From the NCBI GenBank assembly GCA_025963715.1, contig JAOQAG010000042.1, positions 1-50,430 on the forward strand: a stretch of DNA of 50,430 bases, given 5' to 3'. The DNA is from Bacteroidota bacterium. Lineage in GTDB: Bacteria > Bacteroidota > Bacteroidia > 2-12-FULL-35-15. A model generated the notes under the pieces. That model made no database searches, had not been told where the DNA came from, and worked only from the letters and a program-made list of their open reading frames with translations. Shown here piece by piece: positions 49,747-50,430 of this stretch. The first letter of the stretch is position 1; each line of letters opens with the position of its first letter. Position numbers and translations under genes: made by a program.

Positions 49747-50154
49747 TTACATTCCCGGCCAATATAAAATATTGAATTTGTGTCCGTCCGGATCAGAAAA
49801 AACAAAAGTATATCCCTTTCCGATTTCGTATGGTTCAGCAGTTATTTTTCCCCCTGCTTTTTTTACAATTTCTACCCATTCATATACTTCTTCTTTGCTT
49901 TCGGCCGAAAGACTGAAAATAATTTCATTCCCATTTTTAAGATCAGTAATTTGGCTATGAGTATTCTCCCGGAGAATATCTTTTAGAAAGAAATTTATAA
50001 TAAAATCCTTTTCACCAAAGGAAAAACTTGTCAGTTCTGTAGCTTGCGAACTGTTAGGATTATTAGCCTTAAAACCAAGTTCAGTATAGAATTTGGTTGT
50101 TCGTTCAAGATCATTTGTTGCGAGATTTGCCCAGATTTGTTTAGTTTTCATCAT
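49747..50154 (-). CDS. VOC-family (glyoxalase-like) protein
   Basis: A 135-residue vicinal-oxygen-chelate protein. IWANLATNDLERTTKFYTELGFKA is the first unit, SAESKEEVYEWVEIVKKAGG a middle helix, and the end is FSDPDGHKFNILYWPGM. It is a diverged paralogue of the VOC protein at 8982, sharing the SAES-EEV helix and the DPDGH motif near the end. The reaction is unknown. The start has two adjacent Met codons (MMKT). Confidence 0.86.
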   Translation of the reverse strand: MMKTKQIWANLATNDLERTTKFYTELGFKANNPNSSQATELTSFSFGEKDFIINFFLKDILRENTHSQITDLKNGNEIIFSLSAESKEEVYEWVEIVKKAGGKITAEPYEIGKGYTFVFSDPDGHKFNILYWPGM

Positions 50155-50176
50155 CTTATATTTTAAAATTAAACTT

Positions 50177-50283
50177 AAATGAGTATCGGGAACTTTGTAC
50201 TAAAAAGATGAAATTATTTTAAAACGTCATTGCGAGGGCTTTTCGCCCGAAGCAATGATGTGCAAATTAAAATTAGGAATACA
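50177..50283 (+). repeat. Family B left part abutting family A
   Basis: AAATGAGTATCGGGAACTTT starts a B copy; the core AACGTCATTGCGAGGGCTTT follows, and it breaks after a short CAATGATGTGCAAATT segment, just before the A element begins. Confidence 0.65.
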
Positions 50284-50286
50284 AAA

Positions 50287-50430
50287 GGTTATGTTGTAGT
50301 AACATGTTTTTTTTACAATATTCACAAATAATACTGTCATCCCGGGCTTGACCCGGGATCTGTTAAATACTAGCAGCGCCTACACAGTTCTTAATTGGCA
50401 GATCCCGGGTCAAGCCCGGGATGACAGCTT
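50287..50430 (+). repeat. Family A MITE-like element, cut by window end
   Basis: It begins with GGTTATGTTGTAG and runs through paired CCCGGG blocks with the spacer GCAGCGCCTACACAG to the last base. The same spacer is found, inverted, in the copy at 1-125. The right terminal repeat lies beyond the window. Confidence 0.86.

Overview
The window reads as chromosomal DNA of a Bacteroidota bacterium, probably Chitinophagales/Chitinophagaceae-like. The grounds are a C-terminal T9SS type B (CHU_C-like) sorting domain, TonB-like periplasmic proteins, a LytTR regulator next to a propeller-type sensor remnant, DUF4199 and DHCW-cupin proteins, starts without Shine-Dalgarno sequences, and promoters of the TTG-N(19-20)-TAnnTTTG type. 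Genus is not resolved. No rRNA, tRNA, CRISPR array or prophage module was seen. Both window ends fall inside inverted copies of one dispersed repeat, which would suit a contig broken at repeats.

Layout. 0.2-7.2 kb: a small membrane protein, an OhrR-type regulator with a flavin monooxygenase and a zinc alcohol dehydrogenase, a LytTR response regulator whose partner sensor kinase has lost its middle, a small cytochrome c lipoprotein, and a frameshifted alpha/beta hydrolase. 7.6-11.4 kb: small cytosolic enzymes (acyl-CoA thioesterase, SRPBCC, VOC, DHFR-like) and a DUF3037/HipA-like kinase pair. 11.9-16.2 kb: an ECF sigma factor, its probable membrane anti-sigma protein and secreted proteins. 16.7-20.1 kb: a leftward cluster of MarR regulator, small membrane protein, MFS exporter, isochorismatase-like protein and metallo-hydrolase.

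20.5-33.5 kb is the accessory part: a jacalin/aerolysin-like pore-former candidate, a GT51-like fragment, a START-domain gene bracketed by two repeat copies, a DUF4272 lipoprotein, an Ogt-type DNA repair protein, a hipBA module with a well-formed operator/promoter, an MHS-type transporter, and a probable Mrr-nSTAND3 defence gene split by an IS1595-like insertion. That insertion carries a lipoprotein gene, an unknown gene and a strongly structured, possibly pseudoknotted intergenic sequence.

33.7-45.3 kb: an OmpR-type two-component system facing a cytochrome c / TonB-like pair, a dicarboxylate/amino-acid symporter, a cupin, a Crp-type regulator, an M28 peptidase, and a group of VOC, DUF4199, LuxR-HTH and SRPBCC genes, then a secreted esterase. 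45.4-50.2 kb: a 1236-residue secreted M43 metalloprotease, a membrane protein and a VOC protein.

Dispersed palindromic repeats fill most gaps: family A (129-195 bp, terminal repeats GGTTATGTTGTAG, inner CCCGGG palindromes), family B (about 140-225 bp, core CGTCATTGCGAG), which A repeatedly abuts, family C (long inverted repeats around fragments like CACAAAGAAACACATAAG), and an inverted pair of about 250 bp (family E) 12 kb apart. All functional calls come from reading motifs by eye; no database search was run.
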